Assembly (NCBI RefSeq): GCF_014843825.1
Contig: NZ_JHQR01000177.1
Span: 1 to 33,155 of the forward strand
Direction: 5' to 3'
Origin: Mesorhizobium silamurunense
GTDB taxonomy: Bacteria > Pseudomonadota > Alphaproteobacteria > Rhizobiales > Rhizobiaceae
Length of the DNA: 33,155 nt
A program made the position numbers and the translations under genes. This document shows positions 1 through 9,444 of the stretch, piece by piece. Positions within the stretch are counted from its first letter, which is position 1. Each line of letters begins with the position of its first letter. The notes beneath the pieces are model-generated. The model was not told where the DNA came from. It ran no database searches and saw only the letters and a program-made list of their open reading frames with translations.

Positions 1-497
1 GCCGCCGCCGCCCCGTCGCCGAAGAGTGCGGCCACCTCCGGCGCGTCCCGCCACGGCAGCGCGCGCGAAGCCACTTCGGCGGAGAAGACCAATGCCGTCT
101 CGCATTGCCCGGCCTCGATCATGCGGCCTGCCGTCTCGAAGGCCGTGAGGAAGCCGAGGCAGGTGCTGTTGACGTCGAAAGCGGCGGCCGAACCGTCGGC
201 AAGACCGAGGTGCTGCATCACCAGCGGCGCGGTCGCCGGCAGCGGCTGATAAGGCACGCCGCAGCCGCCAATGATCAGGTCGACGGCCTCGGCTTCGAGC
301 CCGGCATCTTCAAGCGCAAGACAGGCAGCGGCACAGGCAAGGTCGATCTGCGATTCGGCGTCGCAGACATAGCGCTCAACGACACCGGTGGCCGCTTCGA
401 GCGCGCCCTGGCCGAGGCCCAGCCTCTCCTCCAGCGCGCGAGTCGAGATGCACTCTGCCGGCACCGCCCTGCCGGTTCCGACGATCCTGATCCGCAT
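1..497 (-). CDS. Ketoacyl synthase III (FabH)-like condensing enzyme, C-terminus outside window
   Basis: The gene reads leftward from an ATG at 497 and runs off the window, so only about 165 N-terminal residues are visible. They show the thiolase-fold start MRIRIVGTGRAVP and the active-site segment NSTCLGFL, with the presumed nucleophilic Cys at residue 113. This matches the ketoacyl-ACP synthase III (FabH-like) family, which condenses an acyl-CoA or acyl-ACP with a malonyl group; the His and Asn of the triad would lie beyond the edge. A purine-rich GGGGGGAGG stretch precedes the ATG. The hydrolase gene upstream on the same strand ends 30 bp away, so the two probably share a transcript. The main fatty-acid genes of the window are far away, so this may be a specialised paralogue rather than housekeeping fabH. 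The substrate cannot be told from the sequence. Confidence 0.8.
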   Translation of the reverse strand, partial: MRIRIVGTGRAVPAECISTRALEERLGLGQGALEAATGVVERYVCDAESQIDLACAAACLALEDAGLEAEAVDLIIGGCGVPYQPLPATAPLVMQHLGLADGSAAAFDVNSTCLGFLTAFETAGRMIEAGQCETALVFSAEVASRALPWRDAPEVAALFGDGAAA

Positions 498-527
498 CCT
501 CCCCCCGCCGCGTAAGCTTGCGTCTAT

Positions 528-1373
528 CTAAACCAAAAAGCGGCGATGTTCGCAAAGTTCACTAGCGGCAATCGTCTGGCTCTCCCGGAGAAACCGCGTC
601 ACCGTGTCCATGAATTCCACCGGGCGTTCGACATTGAGCAGATGGACGCCGGGAAGCAGCACAAGCTCGGCGCCGGGAATTGCCGCCGCGATCGCCTCGC
701 TGTGGCTGGCGAGTGTGACCTTGTCGTCAACACCGCCGATCACCAGCGTGGGCGCGGTGATAAGGGAAATCGGGCGGCGCAGGTCGGCGTCGCGCACGGC
801 AGCGAAGCATCCCGCGAGCCCTTGCGGCGACATGGCAAGGATCGCGGCGTGGAATTCCGCGACCGTCTTGTTCTTGCCGGCAAGCATCGAGGCCGGGAAC
901 CAATTGCGCATGAACATGTCCGCTGTGGCCGACAGGTCGCTTGCCGCAAGCACATTGCGGATCTGCTCGTCGAAATAGGACGCCGGCCCCAGATGCGGCG
1001 AGGTGTTGGAGAGGATCAGGCGCTCGATGCGTTCCGGCGCGTGGATGCCCAGCCACTGGCCGACGAAGCCGCCCAGCGACAGTCCGAGGAAATGCACGCG
1101 GGCGAGCCCGAGGAAATCGAGCAGTTCGAGAACGTCGCGGCCCAGTCGGTCGAGCGAATAGGCGCCGGCTGGCGCGTCGGAACCGCCTTGGCCGCGAAAA
1201 TCGTGGCGCAGCACCCGGAAGGATTTGGCGAGTTCAGGAACTTGGCCGTCCCACATGTGCAGCGTCGTGGCGATGGAATTCGACAGCGCAAGCACGGGCC
1301 GGTCTTCCGGGCCGTCGAGCCGGTAGGCGATGCGGACGCCATCGCCCGCCGTGAAATGAAGCGTTTCGGTCAT
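528..1373 (-). CDS. Alpha/beta hydrolase of the 3-oxoadipate enol-lactonase (PcaD) type
   Basis: A 281-residue alpha/beta-hydrolase. The nucleophile elbow is GLSLGG (Ser99), the acid lies in GGVDDKV (Asp216 or Asp217), and the base is in PGVHLLNVERP (His244), a complete catalytic triad. The overall layout and the HLLNVERP ending match 3-oxoadipate enol-lactonase and related carboxyl-ester or lactone hydrolases. The ATG at 1373 is preferred because AGGTGAGG lies just before it; a GTG four codons upstream at 1385 is possible. No other protocatechuate-pathway gene is visible, so the true substrate may differ. The gene is divergent from a LysR regulator and is followed 30 bp later by a ketoacyl-synthase-like gene. 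A small operon controlled by that regulator is likely but not proven. Confidence 0.85.
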   Translation of the reverse strand: MTETLHFTAGDGVRIAYRLDGPEDRPVLALSNSIATTLHMWDGQVPELAKSFRVLRHDFRGQGGSDAPAGAYSLDRLGRDVLELLDFLGLARVHFLGLSLGGFVGQWLGIHAPERIERLILSNTSPHLGPASYFDEQIRNVLAASDLSATADMFMRNWFPASMLAGKNKTVAEFHAAILAMSPQGLAGCFAAVRDADLRRPISLITAPTLVIGGVDDKVTLASHSEAIAAAIPGAELVLLPGVHLLNVERPVEFMDTVTRFLRESQTIAASELCEHRRFLV

Positions 1374-1393
1374 TTTGGCCCTCACCTGATCTG

Positions 1394-1487
1394 GCGGGAG
1401 GTCGTCCCGCGTCGTTTCGATGAGAAAGTTAGGTCTGGTTACCTTCGAGGAAAATTACTATGATTTGACAATCTCTGTAGGAAATCA
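1394..1487. promoter_or_regulatory. Candidate operators between the LysR gene and the hydrolase gene
   Basis: The divergent intergenic gap holds two inverted repeats. GCGGGA/TCCCGC, separated by 5 bp, lies at 1394-1410. TGATTT-N15-AAATCA lies at 1461-1487, immediately before the regulator start codon. LysR regulators usually bind interrupted dyads in such divergent promoters, so the second repeat is a reasonable autoregulatory site. This is inference from position and symmetry. Confidence 0.4.
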
Positions 1488-1492
1488 CGACA

Positions 1493-2389
1493 ATGCATGA
1501 TTTGAAGCTCCACGATCTGAGGTGCTTCGACGCTGTGGCGAGCGAGGGCAGTTTTCAGGCCGCCGCGCTTGTCCTGAGCCGGACGCATCCTTCCGTCTTC
1601 GCCGCGGTCGCACGACTGGAAGAGCAGGTCGGCCTCACCCTGCTCGACCGCAGCGGATATCGGGTGAGCCTGACAGATGAAGGCCGCCAGTTCCATGCGC
1701 GCGCCCGGCTGGCGCTGCGCGAGCTCGAACATCTCCAGAGTTACGCGGCGCAGTTGGCGAACGGCGAGGAAACCATCCTGCGTGTCGTGATGGGCGATGT
1801 CTGCCCGAGACCGCGGATACTCGGCCTGCTCAGCCGCTTCTTCGCCGAACGGCCCCGCACGCGCCTGCATCTTGACTATGAGGCGATCAGTGGACCGGTT
1901 GAACGGCTGATGGATGCCGAGGCCGATCTCATCTTCCATCGCGCCAATCCGTCCGATCCGCGTCTCGAGCGGATCGATCTGTGCAAGGTGGCCTTCGTGC
2001 CGGTGGTGGCGCCTGGGTTCCTGCCCTTCCAAGACGCGCGTCAGATCACGCCGGAGGCGATGCGTCCGTTCACCCAGTGCGTGATCCGGGACACGGCGCG
2101 GCGTCCGTCGACCGAGAATTTTTTCGTCCTCGACGGCGCGCATTCCTGCTCGACGCCGGATCACATGATGAAGAAGGAGCTGATCTTGCACGGGCTGGCC
2201 TGGGGCCACCTACCTGCGTGGCTGATCGAGGATGAATTGCGCGACGGGCGGCTGATCTCAATCGCCGGCAGGCACATTCCCGGCCGTACCGAGACCGTTG
2301 CCGCGGTGCGCCGGCGCGACCGGCCGCATGGGTCGGTGGCCGAAGCGCTGTGGCGTTATCTTGAGACACAGGGACGGGATGCGCCCTGA
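1493..2389 (+). CDS. LysR-family transcriptional regulator
   Basis: A 298-residue LysR-type regulator. Residues about 5-64 form the winged helix-turn-helix, including the typical ending LLDRSGYRVSLTDEGR, followed by a linker helix. From about residue 92 there is the two-lobed periplasmic-binding-protein-like effector domain. Length and layout are normal for the family. It is transcribed away from the hydrolase/ketoacyl-synthase pair, the usual arrangement for a LysR protein controlling its neighbours, and a TGATTT-N15-AAATCA dyad lies just in front of its start. The effector is unknown. Its end is 19 bp from the convergent holC stop. Confidence 0.92.
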   Translation: MHDLKLHDLRCFDAVASEGSFQAAALVLSRTHPSVFAAVARLEEQVGLTLLDRSGYRVSLTDEGRQFHARARLALRELEHLQSYAAQLANGEETILRVVMGDVCPRPRILGLLSRFFAERPRTRLHLDYEAISGPVERLMDAEADLIFHRANPSDPRLERIDLCKVAFVPVVAPGFLPFQDARQITPEAMRPFTQCVIRDTARRPSTENFFVLDGAHSCSTPDHMMKKELILHGLAWGHLPAWLIEDELRDGRLISIAGRHIPGRTETVAAVRRRDRPHGSVAEALWRYLETQGRDAP

Positions 2390-2408
2390 ATGATAGACGC
2401 GACGATTC

Positions 2409-2858
2409 TCACGCCTTGCGCTCCCATCGCCGGTCGGGCGTCTGCTGCCAGTAGGTCACGGCGTGGCCGGCTTCCTTCATCGTCTTCCAGTGGCCGCGCG
2501 CGCCTTCGAGCTGTGCCGCGTCATGGCCATCGAACAGGAAGACCGCCCGCTCGTAGCCGGAAAGCTCGGGCGGCACGGCACCGTCGACGAGGAAACGTAT
2601 CTGGGCTGAATTCGCGTTGCCTTCCCCGGTGGTGAGCAGGATCGGCTGCTCGGCCGGATAGGCTTCGCGGTCGGTGGCATGCGCCAGGAAGGAATCGTCG
2701 CGAAAGGTCCACAGATGCTGGTCGAGCGCGTCGCGCCGCTCTTCGGTTCCGGTCTGCACCACGGCGCGCCAGCCGCGTTCGACGCTGCGTTCGAGGAGGC
2801 CCGGCAGCGCCTCTTCCAGCGTCGATTCCGTCAGATGATAGAACAGGATGTCGGCCAC
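2409..2858 (-). CDS. holC: DNA polymerase III subunit chi
   Basis: A 149-residue protein with the start MADILFYHLTES and the C-terminal pattern YWQQTPDRRWERKA, both characteristic of the chi (HolC) subunit. Chi works in the replisome clamp-loader complex, partners psi in enteric bacteria, and contacts single-strand DNA-binding protein. The gene begins 9 bp after the pepA stop on the same strand. The pepA-holC pair is a common arrangement in proteobacteria and implies co-transcription. Length is normal and nothing is missing. Confidence 0.93.
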   Translation of the reverse strand: MADILFYHLTESTLEEALPGLLERSVERGWRAVVQTGTEERRDALDQHLWTFRDDSFLAHATDREAYPAEQPILLTTGEGNANSAQIRFLVDGAVPPELSGYERAVFLFDGHDAAQLEGARGHWKTMKEAGHAVTYWQQTPDRRWERKA

Positions 2859-2867
2859 CTCGAAAGC

Positions 2868-4394
2868 CTATCCTTCGTAATGATCGCGCACCAGCCTGTC
2901 GAGCAGCCTGACGCCGAAGCCCGAGCCCCAGGACTGGTTGATCTCGCTCGCCGGCGCGCCCATCGCCGTGCCGGCGATGTCGAGATGCGCCCAGGGCGTG
3001 TCCTTGACGAAACGCTGCAGGAACTGCGCGGCGATGATGGCGCCGCCATAGCGGCCGCCGATATTCTTCATGTCGGCGTTCTTGGAATCGATCAGCTTGT
3101 CGTATTCGGCCCCTAACGGCATGCGCCACACACGCTCCTGCGTCGCCTGTCCGGCGCCGAAGAGCCTGCCCGCCAGCTCGTCATTGTTGGAGAACAGGCC
3201 AGCATAGTGCTGGCCGAGCGCCACCATGATGGCGCCGGTCAGCGTCGCCAGGTTGACCAAGAACTTCGGCTTGAAGCGGTCGTTGGCGTACCAGAGTGCA
3301 TCGGCCAGCACCAGGCGCCCTTCCGCGTCGGTGTTGAGCACCTCGATGGTCTGGCCCGACATCGAGGTGACGATGTCGCCCGGGCGCTGCGCGTGGCCGT
3401 CGACGGCGTTCTCGACAAGGCCGATGACGCCGACGACATTGGCCTTGGCCTTGCGCGCGGCCAGCGCATGGATCAGGCCGGTGACGGCGGCGGCACCCCC
3501 CATGTCGCCCTTCATGTCCTCCATGCCCGAGGCCGGCTTCATCGAATTGCCGCCGGTGTCGAAGGTGACGCCCTTGCCGATGAAGGCGATCGGCGCGTCC
3601 TTGGCCTTGCCGCCCCTCCATTGCATGACGGCCATGCGGGCACCGCGCGGCGACCCCTGCGCGACGCCAAGCAGCGAACCCATGCCGAGCTTCTTCATCT
3701 CCTTCTCGGTGAGGACCTCGACCTCGACGCCGAGGGCTTCCAGCTCCTTCGCGCGAGCGGCGAACTCTACCGGCCCAAGCGCATTGGCCGGCTCGTTGAC
3801 GAGATCGCGCGCAAGCAGCACGCCGTCGATAACGGCCTCTTCGCCAGCGAAAGCCTTCTTGGCGGCGGACGGGTCGGCGCAGTGGATGGTTATCTTGGCC
3901 GGCTTCGCCGCTTCGGCTTTTTTGGTCTCCGCCCCCTTGGCGTTGGATTGGCCCTCTTCCTTGTCCTTCCTGGTCTTGTACTTGTCGAAGCCGTAGCTGC
4001 GCAGGAGGATGCCGGCGGCAAGGTTCGCCGCCTGCCTGCCATCCGGCTGGAGCTCGGGCAGGTCGAGGATAACCGCGACTTCCGCAGCCTTGCGCAGCGC
4101 GGTGGCTACCGCGCCGCCGAGCCTCAGCCAGGCGTAGTCGTCGAGGCTTGCGACCTTGCCGGCGCCGATCGCCACCAGCCGGTCGACAGATGTTCCTTCC
4201 GGCGCCAGCACTTCCACCGTGCTGGCGAACTTACCGGAGAAATCGGCGACCGGAAACGCGCGCGCCAATGCGCCGGCCGGGTCGCAGGCCTTCGCGGCAT
4301 CGCCAAGACCGCCGCCCTCGGCCGCAAGCACGAAGACGCTGCCTTTTTTGGGCGCGGCAAATTTAGCGAAGGCAATCGAAGGTCTCGAAGTCAT
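2868..4394 (-). CDS. pepA: Leucyl aminopeptidase (cytosol aminopeptidase, M17)
   Basis: A 508-residue M17 zinc/manganese aminopeptidase that removes N-terminal residues from peptides in the cytoplasm. The catalytic C-terminal half is intact: [11 protein letters not shown] (Lys274, Asp279), MKGDMGG (Asp297) and the family signature NTDAEGRL at 354-361 supply the metal ligands and active site. The N-terminal macrodomain-like half covers about residues 1-170. It ends in a charged low-complexity stretch (about 138-167, rich in Lys, Glu and Ala) that looks like an inserted flexible linker and is longer than in enteric PepA. Some PepA proteins also act as DNA-binding regulators; nothing here shows that. 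The gene is divergent from lptF and coupled to holC downstream. Confidence 0.95.
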   Translation of the reverse strand: MTSRPSIAFAKFAAPKKGSVFVLAAEGGGLGDAAKACDPAGALARAFPVADFSGKFASTVEVLAPEGTSVDRLVAIGAGKVASLDDYAWLRLGGAVATALRKAAEVAVILDLPELQPDGRQAANLAAGILLRSYGFDKYKTRKDKEEGQSNAKGAETKKAEAAKPAKITIHCADPSAAKKAFAGEEAVIDGVLLARDLVNEPANALGPVEFAARAKELEALGVEVEVLTEKEMKKLGMGSLLGVAQGSPRGARMAVMQWRGGKAKDAPIAFIGKGVTFDTGGNSMKPASGMEDMKGDMGGAAAVTGLIHALAARKAKANVVGVIGLVENAVDGHAQRPGDIVTSMSGQTIEVLNTDAEGRLVLADALWYANDRFKPKFLVNLATLTGAIMVALGQHYAGLFSNNDELAGRLFGAGQATQERVWRMPLGAEYDKLIDSKNADMKNIGGRYGGAIIAAQFLQRFVKDTPWAHLDIAGTAMGAPASEINQSWGSGFGVRLLDRLVRDHYEG

Positions 4395-4745
4395 CAGATC
4401 CTGCTTTCGGGGTGAGGCGCCGCGAACCGGCTTTCAAAGCGTGCGCGACATTTGGTCGTTTTCGGCCATTTGGCAAGACTTTGGCCGAAATCGCTGTCTA
4501 TATCGGCGCTGCAACCACCGAAGGATTCGTCGCGGCAAGACATAAGCTTCCTACCGCAACCTCTTGTTAACCATCAATGTTTTGCATTTCTTATCCATTG
4601 ACGCGGACACTCCGCCGCGCCGGGGCGCATGGTGTGGAGCGACAAACCAGGATGAGCCGCCCATGGACCCGGTTGTGCGGGCGTCACCGGATGACTACCT
4701 TGTCGGCGGGCATGATGCCGTTCGGCACAATCGAGAAAAGCCTTC
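4395..4745. promoter_or_regulatory. Divergent pepA/lptF intergenic region with a 9-bp dyad
   Basis: A 351-bp gap without a convincing gene. The clearest element is the inverted repeat TTTCGGCCA (4460-4468) / TGGCCGAAA (4482-4490), followed by a CTATAT sequence at 4498-4503 that could be the -10 box of an lptF promoter. No good -35 pairs with it at standard spacing. The dyad may be an operator for either gene. Two overlapping short ORFs near 4564-4759 have no recognisable features and are probably chance. Confidence 0.35.
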
Positions 4746-5945
4746 ATGAAGGTCGTTGAACGCTACATCATGCGTCGCACCACCGCTATGTTCCTGGCGG
4801 CGCTGGTGTGGACACTGGCGATCGTGTGGACGACGCAGGTGCTCGCCAAGATCGACCTCGTCACCGACAGCGGCCAGTCGGCGCTGACCTTCTTCGAAGT
4901 CGCGGCCCTGATCATCCCTTCGATCATTCCGATCGTGGTGCCGTTCGCGCTGGTGGTCGCGGTGGCGCAGACGCTGAGCGCCATGAACACAGATTCGGAG
5001 CTGGCGGTGATCAACGCCGCCGGCGCCTCGCGCTGGACGATCGCCCGACCGATCCTTTTGCTCGCGCTGGCGGCCAGCGTCTTTTCCTTCGCCGTCGACA
5101 ACGGGGTCGATCCCTACGCCAGGCAGAAGAACCGGCAGCTGGTGGCGGCCTCTCGCGCCGACCTTCTGTCGCTGATCATCCAGGAAGGCACGTTCCGCAG
5201 AATAGACGACGGCCTGTTCCTGCAAATCGGCGAGCGGCTCCCCGACAATAGGCTCGGCGGCATCTTCGTCGCCGATTCGCGCGAGGAAGGCGCCAACCTC
5301 ACCTATTACGCCAAGACCGGCAGCATCGTCGAAAAAGGCGACGAGAAGGTGCTGATGATGAATGACGGCGTCATCAACCGCAAATCGGTCACCGGCGACC
5401 TTTCCGTCATCCGCTTCACCTCCTACGCCTTCGACCTGTCGGCCTTCATGTCGGCGGCGAACGAGATCACGCTGCTGCCCAAGGACCGGACGACGCCATA
5501 CCTGCTCAACCCGGATCCCAACGACAGGATGTACCAGCGCCAGCCCGGCAGCTACACGGCCGAGCTCAATCAGCGCTTCTCCGAATGGTCCTATTCGCTG
5601 GTCTTCGCGCTGATCGCGCTTGCCGTCGCAGGCGACGCGCGCTCGCACCGCGAGGCGCGCATCCATCCGCTGATCACGGCAATCGCAATCGCCCTTTTCG
5701 TGCGCTGGCTTGGTTTCTTCGCCGCCGGCAAGGCCGACAAGGTCTGGTATTACGCCTATATGGTCTACGCCGTGCCGATCGTGGCGTCGGCGGTCTCCAT
5801 CTGGTTCATCGTCTCCTCGCGCAGCATGGAACTGCCCACCGCCTGGGCCGACTGGATGACGAATCTCGCCGGCCGCGCCAGCGAGGGCTGGACCGCGCTC
5901 AAGCTGTGGTTCGCCCGGCGCGGCACCTCGGGCCAGGGAGCCTGA
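4746..5945 (+). CDS. lptF: LPS export ABC transporter permease LptF
   Basis: A 399-residue YjgP/YjgQ-family permease beginning MKVVERYIMRRTT. It has a membrane helix near residues 14-36, two more by about residue 120, a large periplasmic beta-jellyroll domain (about 130-270), then three C-terminal membrane helices. LptF pairs with LptG and the LptB ATPases at the inner membrane to extract lipopolysaccharide and pass it to the Lpt bridge. The next gene starts 2 bp after its stop and is the LptG partner, then comes lptD, so export and outer-membrane insertion genes sit in one run. The first start codon is used because it fits the family N-terminus; the ribosome-binding site is weak. Confidence 0.93.
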   Translation: MKVVERYIMRRTTAMFLAALVWTLAIVWTTQVLAKIDLVTDSGQSALTFFEVAALIIPSIIPIVVPFALVVAVAQTLSAMNTDSELAVINAAGASRWTIARPILLLALAASVFSFAVDNGVDPYARQKNRQLVAASRADLLSLIIQEGTFRRIDDGLFLQIGERLPDNRLGGIFVADSREEGANLTYYAKTGSIVEKGDEKVLMMNDGVINRKSVTGDLSVIRFTSYAFDLSAFMSAANEITLLPKDRTTPYLLNPDPNDRMYQRQPGSYTAELNQRFSEWSYSLVFALIALAVAGDARSHREARIHPLITAIAIALFVRWLGFFAAGKADKVWYYAYMVYAVPIVASAVSIWFIVSSRSMELPTAWADWMTNLAGRASEGWTALKLWFARRGTSGQGA

Positions 5946-5947
5946 CG

Positions 5948-7030
5948 ATGGGCTGGACGCTGGGCCGCTATTTCTTCTTTCGCTATGTGACGATCACCGT
6001 CTGGTTCTTTCTCGGCCTGCTGGCGCTGGTCTTCCTGATCGATTTCACCGAGCTTTCGGGCCGCACGACCGGACTGCCGGGCTTCACCTACAGTACCGCC
6101 TTCGCCATATCGGCGCTGAGGATGCCGATGATCATGTTGCAGACGGTGCCGTTCGTCGGGCTGTTCTCGGCGATGGCGACGCTGGTGTCGCTCAACCGCC
6201 GCTACGAGCTGGTCATCGCGCGCTCGGCCGGCGTTTCGGCCTGGCAGTTTCTCTTCCCGTGCTGCGTCGGCGCGCTGATGTTCGGCCTGCTTTCTGTCGG
6301 CGTGCTCAACCCGATCGCCGCGCATGGCTTTTCCTGGTCCGAGCAGATGGAAAACCAGCTGCGGGCCGGCAAGTCGAACGCCGTCCCGGAGGACACGACG
6401 CCGTGGCTGAGGCAAAAGACCAGCTCCGGCGACACCATAATCGGCGCCCGCGCCATCCTCAACCAGGGCCTGGAGATGGCGGACGCGGTGTTCTTCGTCC
6501 TCGATCAGGAGGGCAACATCGTCGAGCGCAAAGACGCCGCGCACGCCTTCCTGCGCGACGGCTACTGGGAATTGCAGGACGTCAAAGTGTTCAAGGACGG
6601 CAACATCCGCCCCGAGCCTTCCGACCGCGTGCCCACCAACCTCAAGCCGGAATTCGTGCAGGAACGCCTGGCGCGCCCGGAAACCATCCCGTTCTACGAG
6701 CTGCCGGCCAAGATCGAGGTTGCCCGCTCCTTCGGCCTCAAGGCAAATGCCTTCGCCATGCAGTTTGATTCGCTGGTGGCGCTGCCGTTCCTCCTCATCG
6801 CCATGACGCTGATTGCGGCAACAGTTTCAATGCGATTTGCGCGGATGGGGCAGTCGGCGACGATGATTCTGGGTGGCGTCCTGGCCGGCTTTCTGCTTTA
6901 TGTCGTTTCGGTACTGGTCAAGGCATTCGGGGTCGCCGGATTCGTGCCTACAATGGTGGCTGCATGGGTTCCGGTTGTCGTGGCTATGTTCTTCGGGGTG
7001 ACTTTTCTGCTATACAAGGAAGACGGCTAG
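5948..7030 (+). CDS. lptG: LPS export ABC transporter permease LptG
   Basis: A 360-residue paralogue of LptF, starting MGWTLGRYFFFRYV at the ATG at 5948. The open frame extends further upstream inside lptF, but that part is only a shadow of lptF in another frame. The N-terminal membrane helix, the periplasmic jellyroll (about 135-265) and the C-terminal helices follow the family plan. LptG forms the heterodimeric permease of the LptB2FG transporter with LptF. The start lies 2 bp after the lptF stop, and the stop codon shares its last base with the GTG proposed as the lptD start, so translation of lptF-lptG-lptD is probably coupled. Confidence 0.93.
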   Translation: MGWTLGRYFFFRYVTITVWFFLGLLALVFLIDFTELSGRTTGLPGFTYSTAFAISALRMPMIMLQTVPFVGLFSAMATLVSLNRRYELVIARSAGVSAWQFLFPCCVGALMFGLLSVGVLNPIAAHGFSWSEQMENQLRAGKSNAVPEDTTPWLRQKTSSGDTIIGARAILNQGLEMADAVFFVLDQEGNIVERKDAAHAFLRDGYWELQDVKVFKDGNIRPEPSDRVPTNLKPEFVQERLARPETIPFYELPAKIEVARSFGLKANAFAMQFDSLVALPFLLIAMTLIAATVSMRFARMGQSATMILGGVLAGFLLYVVSVLVKAFGVAGFVPTMVAAWVPVVVAMFFGVTFLLYKEDG

Positions 7031-9444
7031 TGAGGGAGGCTGGTTTGCGCAGCCATAGGCAGGCCGGTTTGGCACGCCTTTATGGGGCGACCGCTTTGGC
7101 ATGTCTGTTCGCCTGCGTGGTACCGGCGGTACCGGCGCTGGCGCAGACTATCACCGCGAAGCCTGTTCCCTCCGGCACGCAGATGCTGCTGGCCGCCGAT
7201 ACGCTTATCTATGACAACGACAAGCACACGGTGACCGCCGTCGGCGGCGTGCAGATCGACTACGGCGGCAACAAGCTCGTCGCCCAGCGCGTGGTGTACA
7301 ATCGCGACACCAAGCGCCTCGTCGCCAGCGGCGCGGTCGAGCTCATCAACAGCGACGGCACCAAGATCAACTCCGACCATATCGACATCACCGACGACTT
7401 CGCCGACGGCTTCGTCAACGCGCTGCGCGTCGAGACGGTCGAGAAGGCCTATTTCGCCGCCGAAAGCGCCGAGCGCATGGGCGGCGTGCTGACGACGTTC
7501 CACAACGGCATCTACACCGCTTGCGAGCCCTGCGAGGACAAACCCGACTCGGCGCCTACATGGCGCGTCAAGGCGAGAAAGATCATCTGGAACGGCGAGA
7601 AGAAGACGGTTCGCTTCGAGAACGCGAATTTCGAGTTTTTCGGCTTCCCGCTCGCCTATCTGCCGGCCTTCGAGATCGCCGACCCGACGGTCAAGCGCAA
7701 GAGCGGCTTCCTGATCCCGGGCATCGTCTACAACAACCACCTCGGCGTCGGCCTCAAAGTTCCCTATTATTTCGCGCTCTCGCCGACCTATGATCTGACC
7801 GTCACCGGCAGCGGCTACACCAAGCAGGGCTTCCTCGGCGAGGCCGAATGGCGCCAGCGCTTCAACAATGGCGAATACAGCCTGAAGATCGCCGGCATCA
7901 ATCAGCAGGATCCCGACGCCTTCATCGGCACGGGCAATCGCTTCACCGTCGATTCGGGAGAGCAAAACGATCCGAACAAGTTCCGCGGCATGATGGGCAC
8001 CAAGGGCCAGTTCGCCATTAACGAGCGCTGGAACTTCGGCTGGGATGTGCTGCTGCAGACCGACAAGAATTTCTCGCGCACCTACAACATCGACGGCTAC
8101 AACGAACTCGTTCACCAATCGTCGATCTATCTGACGGGCCTGAGCGACCGCAATTATTTCGACGTCCGGGCGATGCGCTTCGAGGTGCAGGAAGACACCC
8201 TCTCCAGCGATCCGACGGCGCGCTCCGCCAAGCAGCCCTGGGTGCTGCCGTCATTCGACTACGCCTATATCCCCGACATGGCGGTGGCTGGCGGCCAGCT
8301 GTCGCTCAACGTCAATGCGCGCGTCATCAGCCGCGACCGGCTTGACGCAGTGCTGGCCGATAACGCCATCCCCACTTCCATCAACAACGTGCGCGGCCTC
8401 GAGGGCCAATCGAGCCGGTTGACGGCCGAAGCCGAATGGAAGCGCACCTTCACCACCGATGGCGGCCTGCAACTGACGCCGTTGCTCGCGCTGCGCGGTG
8501 ACACCGGATACAGCTCGGAGACCGCCGGCTCACTGGCCGCGGTCAACCAAATGGCGGCGAATCTCGGCGAGGACGTCGACATGCGCTCCTCGCTCGCCCG
8601 CTACATGGCCACGCTGGGCCTGGAGGCGCGCTGGCCGCTCCTGTTCTCGATGTCGAACTCCAGCCACGTCCTGGAGCCGACGGCACAGATCTTCGTGCGC
8701 CCGAACGAACAATATGTCGGGGGGCTGGCCATTCCGAACGAGGACGCGCAGAGTTTCGTCTTCGACGCCACCACGCTGTTCGAGCGCGACAAGTTCTCCG
8801 GCTACGATCGCATCGAAGGCGGCACGCGCGCCAATGTCGGGTTCCGCTATTCGGGCGCCTATGAAAACGGCTGGGGCACCAACGCCATCTTCGGCCAATC
8901 CTATCAGTTGGGCGGCGAGAACTCGTTCGACGCTCCGGACCTCGTCAATGTCGGTGCCTATTCGGGCCTGCAGACCGCGAAATCCGACTATGTCGGCCTC
9001 ATCGGCTTCAACAGCCCGAGCGGCTTCTCCGGCTCGCTCAGCGGCCGTTTCGACGAGCAGAGCTTCGAGGTCAGGCGCGCGGAGATCAAGGCCGCCTATT
9101 CCGGCCTGCCCGTTTCGCTCAGCGCCAAATATGCCTTCATCCAGGCGCAGCCGCTCTACGGCTTCACCACGGACCGCCACGAGGTCACGCTCGGCGCCTC
9201 GACGCATCTGGCCGAGAACTGGCGGGTCTTCGGCACCGGCACCTACGATCTAGAGACAAGCGTCCTGGTCAAAGACGGCGTCGGCTTCGCCTACAACGAT
9301 TCCTGCTTCACCTATGTGATGACGTTCTCGCAGACGCGCGATACGGTCACCAAGCAGGTGTCGCAGAATATCGGTTTCAACCTGTCGTTCCGCACGCTCG
9401 GCGATTTCGGCTCGTCGACCGCCGCCGTCGACACGATCCAGTAA
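7030..9444 (+). CDS. lptD: LPS-assembly outer-membrane protein LptD
   Basis: About 804 residues. A basic stretch and hydrophobic segment (about 15-37) ending in PALAQ form a signal peptide. The OstA/LptA-like jellyroll follows (about 45-150), marked by LAADTLIYDNDKHTVTAVGG. The long C-terminal part is the 26-strand LptD barrel domain (about 190-800), rich in alternating aromatic strands. LptD, with the lipoprotein LptE, inserts LPS into the outer leaflet. Two starts are possible: GTG at 7030, preceded by AAGGA (7016-7020) and overlapping the lptG stop, or TTG at 7045, preceded by GAGGGAGG. The first is used here; the signal peptide is intact either way. Upstream codons to 6964 overlap lptG and are unlikely to be used. 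Confidence 0.93.
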   Translation: MREAGLRSHRQAGLARLYGATALACLFACVVPAVPALAQTITAKPVPSGTQMLLAADTLIYDNDKHTVTAVGGVQIDYGGNKLVAQRVVYNRDTKRLVASGAVELINSDGTKINSDHIDITDDFADGFVNALRVETVEKAYFAAESAERMGGVLTTFHNGIYTACEPCEDKPDSAPTWRVKARKIIWNGEKKTVRFENANFEFFGFPLAYLPAFEIADPTVKRKSGFLIPGIVYNNHLGVGLKVPYYFALSPTYDLTVTGSGYTKQGFLGEAEWRQRFNNGEYSLKIAGINQQDPDAFIGTGNRFTVDSGEQNDPNKFRGMMGTKGQFAINERWNFGWDVLLQTDKNFSRTYNIDGYNELVHQSSIYLTGLSDRNYFDVRAMRFEVQEDTLSSDPTARSAKQPWVLPSFDYAYIPDMAVAGGQLSLNVNARVISRDRLDAVLADNAIPTSINNVRGLEGQSSRLTAEAEWKRTFTTDGGLQLTPLLALRGDTGYSSETAGSLAAVNQMAANLGEDVDMRSSLARYMATLGLEARWPLLFSMSNSSHVLEPTAQIFVRPNEQYVGGLAIPNEDAQSFVFDATTLFERDKFSGYDRIEGGTRANVGFRYSGAYENGWGTNAIFGQSYQLGGENSFDAPDLVNVGAYSGLQTAKSDYVGLIGFNSPSGFSGSLSGRFDEQSFEVRRAEIKAAYSGLPVSLSAKYAFIQAQPLYGFTTDRHEVTLGASTHLAENWRVFGTGTYDLETSVLVKDGVGFAYNDSCFTYVMTFSQTRDTVTKQVSQNIGFNLSFRTLGDFGSSTAAVDTIQ

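Noticed and set aside
3207..4415. Long plus-strand open frame of about 400 codons
   Set aside because: It is antisense to pepA, which has full catalytic motifs; the frame has shadow-type composition.
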